Under the pieces are notes generated by a model. The model had not been told where the DNA came from, ran no database searches, and saw only the letters and a list, made by a program, of their open reading frames with translations. From Chloroflexota bacterium (GTDB lineage: Bacteria > Chloroflexota > FW602-bin22 > JAMCYS01), in assembly GCA_021847625.1 (NCBI GenBank), contig JAJZQK010000169.1:1-6919 (forward strand): a DNA stretch of 6,919 nt, read 5' to 3'. Shown here one piece after another: positions 5,352-6,919 of this stretch (position 1 is the stretch's first letter; every line of letters begins with the position of its first letter). The translations under genes and the position numbers were made by a program.

Positions 5352-6272
5352 CTACGCCTCGCTGTAGTAGCTGACGGTAACGGCGAGGTTGCCGGCGGCG
5401 CTGGCACGAACCACCAGCGCCTTGTTAGCCGTGGCCAGTTTCACCTTACCACGCGGCGTGATCTGGGCCGAGCCGTTGGCGGGCAGGAAGATCTTGAGGA
5501 TGAGGGTCCCGGACGTTTCCTCCTTGAAGGAGAGGTTCATGGCCGTGTCGGCGCTGGCGACGACGTCGGTGATAACCAGCTTCTGCCCGGCCGTGGGCGC
5601 GTCGGTAACGGCCAGGTCGGCGGCGGAGGCGTTCGCGCTGGTCACGGCGGCGCCGGCGACCCCCAGAGAGGCCGTCCAGGCCGGTCCCGAGTCCTTGGTA
5701 CCGCCGATGGTCGCGCTGCCGGCCGGCAACGCGGCCAGGATGTCGACGCCCCCCAGGTCGCGCGCCGCGCGGTCGCTCACGTCCACGGCGCTGGCGGCCG
5801 CGACGGAGACGTTGGTCGAGCCCGGCGAGACGAAGGGGGTCACGATCACCGTGAAGCCCTCGCCGTCGGCGAAGGTGCCGGAGACGCTCGACAGGTCGAT
5901 CACGACCGAAGGCGCGCCCACCACGACCTCGTAGGAGGTTGCCGCGGCGACCGTCTTGCTGGCGTTGGGGTCGGGCAGGGTCTGATAGGAGCCATAGGCG
6001 GCGCCCTGGACGGTCACCGTCGCCGAAGGCGTCGTGCCGGTGACGAAGATCTGCACGTAGACGGCGTTGTATTTCTGCGTGTCGATCGCCAGCGAGGTGC
6101 GGGCGATCGGCTGGGACTGCAGGGCAACGACCGACTGGCCCTTGATGACGGGCGGGTTGATGTCGATCTTGATTCCCTGCAACCGGGCGACGATGGCCAG
6201 GGCGATCTCGTCGGCGGTGGGGCCACCGGCCGCGGCCGGGGCCCCGACCGCGCACGGGTTAGCGTAAGGCAC
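5352..6272 (-). CDS. Two-domain beta-sandwich phage structural protein (306 aa)
   Basis: The start is GTG at 6272, chosen because AAGGAGG (6279-6285) lies six bases upstream. The longer open frame runs back through the hairpin region and into the previous gene, with no comparable signal. Residues about 19-36 form a helix (TADEIALAIVARLQGIKI). Residues about 58-150 are a beta-rich region, including YNAVYVQIFVTG and SYEVVVGAPSVVIDL. A linker (160-215) contains DRAARDLGGVDILAALPAG, a stretch familiar from phage proteins. Residues about 225-306 form a second compact beta domain (KLVITDVVAS...LAVTVSYYSEA) that looks jelly-roll or TNF-like. There is no membrane segment. It could be a second capsid protein, a penton or spike base, or a decoration protein. 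Its position right after the capsid candidate and its controllable SD suggest a stoichiometry-sensitive virion part. Confidence 0.85.
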   Translation of the reverse strand: MPYANPCAVGAPAAAGGPTADEIALAIVARLQGIKIDINPPVIKGQSVVALQSQPIARTSLAIDTQKYNAVYVQIFVTGTTPSATVTVQGAAYGSYQTLPDPNASKTVAAATSYEVVVGAPSVVIDLSSVSGTFADGEGFTVIVTPFVSPGSTNVSVAAASAVDVSDRAARDLGGVDILAALPAGSATIGGTKDSGPAWTASLGVAGAAVTSANASAADLAVTDAPTAGQKLVITDVVASADTAMNLSFKEETSGTLILKIFLPANGSAQITPRGKVKLATANKALVVRASAAGNLAVTVSYYSEA

Positions 6273-6360
6273 GGCAAACCTCCTTTCCTGCGGGTGCCAA
6301 ACGAACGGGGCACGGGCACCGATTACCCGTGCCCCAGCAAGGTGGGCGGCGAGGTTTGCC
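6273..6360 (-). promoter_or_regulatory. Structured intergenic leader that can mask the SD of the 306-aa gene
   Basis: In the leftward transcript, GGCAAACCTC (6360-6351) begins immediately after the stop codon of the capsid-candidate gene. GAGGTTTGCC (6282-6273) ends immediately before the GTG. They are perfect 10-base complements, and the second contains the GAGG core of the SD. Folding would close the whole 88-nt gap and hide the ribosome site. A ribosome finishing the upstream gene would cover the first arm and could open it. I infer translational coupling or dosage control. Confidence 0.65.
6307..6335 (-). terminator. Strong hairpin after the capsid-candidate gene, possible leaky terminator
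   Basis: The arms GGGGCACGGG (6307-6316) and CCCGTGCCCC (6326-6335) form a perfect 10-bp GC-rich stem with a 9-nt loop. In the leftward transcript it is followed by GUUCGUUUGG, which is U-enriched but not a full U-tract. It starts 25 nt after the capsid-candidate stop. It may be a partial terminator or a 3' stabiliser that raises upstream relative to downstream expression. Confidence 0.55.
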
Positions 6361-6912
6361 CTACCGGCGCAGCAGCGCGGCGCCCATCGGGTGGGCCGCG
6401 TTCGGCGCGTACTTCTCGTGCACGACGTCCACCGTGACGCCCGTGGCGTCGGAGACGCCCCACTGCAACTGGTAATCGCCCGCGGCGTTCTTCTGCAGGT
6501 CGATGCCGTATTGCGGGTGGGCGCCCTGGAACTGGTACAGGTAGATCGGCACCAAGCCCGAGTCAATCGCGTGGGTGATGTCCGGCACGCCGGGGCTGCC
6601 GCCGGTGAGCACGCCCGTCATGGCGGTCGTCACGTTCTCCGAGGGCGGCACGTAACGAGCGCGAGCGGAGAACTGCTGGAAGGCCTCCGCCGCCTTGTAG
6701 TCGGCCACGGCCCCGGCCTGGCCGCCGTAGGCGAGCAGGGTCTGGCCCTCTTTGCTGTTGTAAAGTTTGATGGAGTTGAGGACCGAGTCGTCGCGCGGCG
6801 CGTTGGTGCCGTTGGTCTCCATCACCAGCAGTGAGCGCAGGAAGTTGCCGCTGGGGATGTTGTAGGCCGTGGCGAAGGCCGAGCTGGTGGCCGTGGGCGT
6901 CGGGGTCGCCAT
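6361..6912 (-). CDS. Putative jelly-roll-type capsid protein (183 aa visible; 5' end uncertain)
   Basis: I tentatively read this as a major capsid protein, or its C-terminal jelly roll. The early stretch YNIPSGNFLRSLLVM (17-31), followed by RDDSVLNSIKLYNS, resembles the opening strands of viral jelly rolls. Residues 114-169 (AIDSGLVPIYLYQFQG, then YQLQWGV and VTVDVVHEKYAP) resemble the closing strands. The protein is soluble, has no cysteine and no membrane segment. The ATG at 6912 is only 7 bases from the window edge, so any SD would lie outside. The frame is open to the edge (codons Arg, Ala upstream), so the true protein may be longer, for example a double jelly roll. The strong hairpin behind it fits a highly expressed gene. 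No homology search was possible, and another capsid-associated beta protein is a real alternative. Confidence 0.8.
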   Translation of the reverse strand: MATPTPTATSSAFATAYNIPSGNFLRSLLVMETNGTNAPRDDSVLNSIKLYNSKEGQTLLAYGGQAGAVADYKAAEAFQQFSARARYVPPSENVTTAMTGVLTGGSPGVPDITHAIDSGLVPIYLYQFQGAHPQYGIDLQKNAAGDYQLQWGVSDATGVTVDVVHEKYAPNAAHPMGAALLRR

Positions 6913-6919
6913 CGCTCGG

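Noticed and set aside
6361..6363. Programmed read-through of TAG at the end of the capsid candidate
   Set aside because: Read-through would add only about 33 codons of Pro/Arg/Cys-rich sequence from the hairpin region before the next stop, with no domain character.
5106..6437. Long plus-strand open frame of 443 codons opposite the 306-aa gene
   Set aside because: It is dominated by Arg/Gly/Asp/Val-rich low-complexity sequence typical of antisense frames in GC-rich DNA. It has no SD and lies opposite well-supported minus-strand genes.
6273..6566. Upstream extension of the 306-aa frame to a start at 6566
   Set aside because: It would overlap the capsid-candidate gene in another frame and cross the hairpin. 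A strong SD marks the GTG at 6272.

Overview
The window is GC-rich (three 60-base lines counted by hand range from 57 to 78% GC). It carries a single set of tightly packed genes, all read leftward on the minus strand. Ten complete or nearly complete genes and one partial gene fit the coding signals. Gaps between genes are 3-12 nt, apart from one 1-nt overlap and two longer gaps of 88 and 134 nt. Most starts have a clear Shine-Dalgarno (SD) sequence, often overlapping the preceding stop codon. I see no plus-strand gene, no RNA gene, no integrase, no replication gene and no cellular housekeeping gene. No gene-free stretch reaches 300 bases. The layout and protein types indicate a bacteriophage structural (virion) operon, probably from an uncultivated virus of a high-GC bacterium. 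The host cannot be named from this window.

In transcription order (high to low coordinates) the layout is as follows. (1) At 6912-6361 lies a beta-rich protein that I tentatively read as a jelly-roll capsid protein; its 5' end may lie outside the window. (2) An 88-nt intergenic region (6360-6273) is rich in inverted repeats. It can form a strong internal hairpin, and an outer 10-bp helix that pairs with the SD of the next gene. (3) A 306-aa protein of two beta-sandwich-like regions (6272-5352). (4) A 337-aa LamG/concanavalin-like protein (5348-4335). (5) A 91-aa protein built of 19-residue repeats (4335-4060). (6) A 187-aa protein with an N-terminal membrane segment (4050-3487). (7) A 634-aa composite spike or fibre-like protein (3474-1570). 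(8) A 46-aa coiled-coil protein (1559-1419). (9) A 134-nt gap holding two palindromic elements. (10) A lytic transglycosylase with a C-terminal membrane anchor (1284-829). (11) Two small, apparently paralogous, C-terminally membrane-anchored proteins (816-532 and 526-176). (12) The first 57 codons of a further protein (171-1).

The most interesting reading, which is an inference, is a tailless icosahedral virus with an internal membrane, of the broad PRD1-like or P23-77-like kind. Three things support it: a jelly-roll-like capsid candidate, a membrane-anchored lytic transglycosylase comparable in design to PRD1 P7, and several small single-span membrane proteins in one structural operon. No tail, portal, terminase or tape-measure gene appears. 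Against it, the LamG, repeat and spike proteins resemble modules also common in tailed phages, and no packaging ATPase is visible in this short window. In this model the beta-rich proteins would build the capsid and vertex or receptor-binding structures, the small membrane proteins would sit in the virion membrane, and the transglycosylase would cut peptidoglycan locally during entry or exit.
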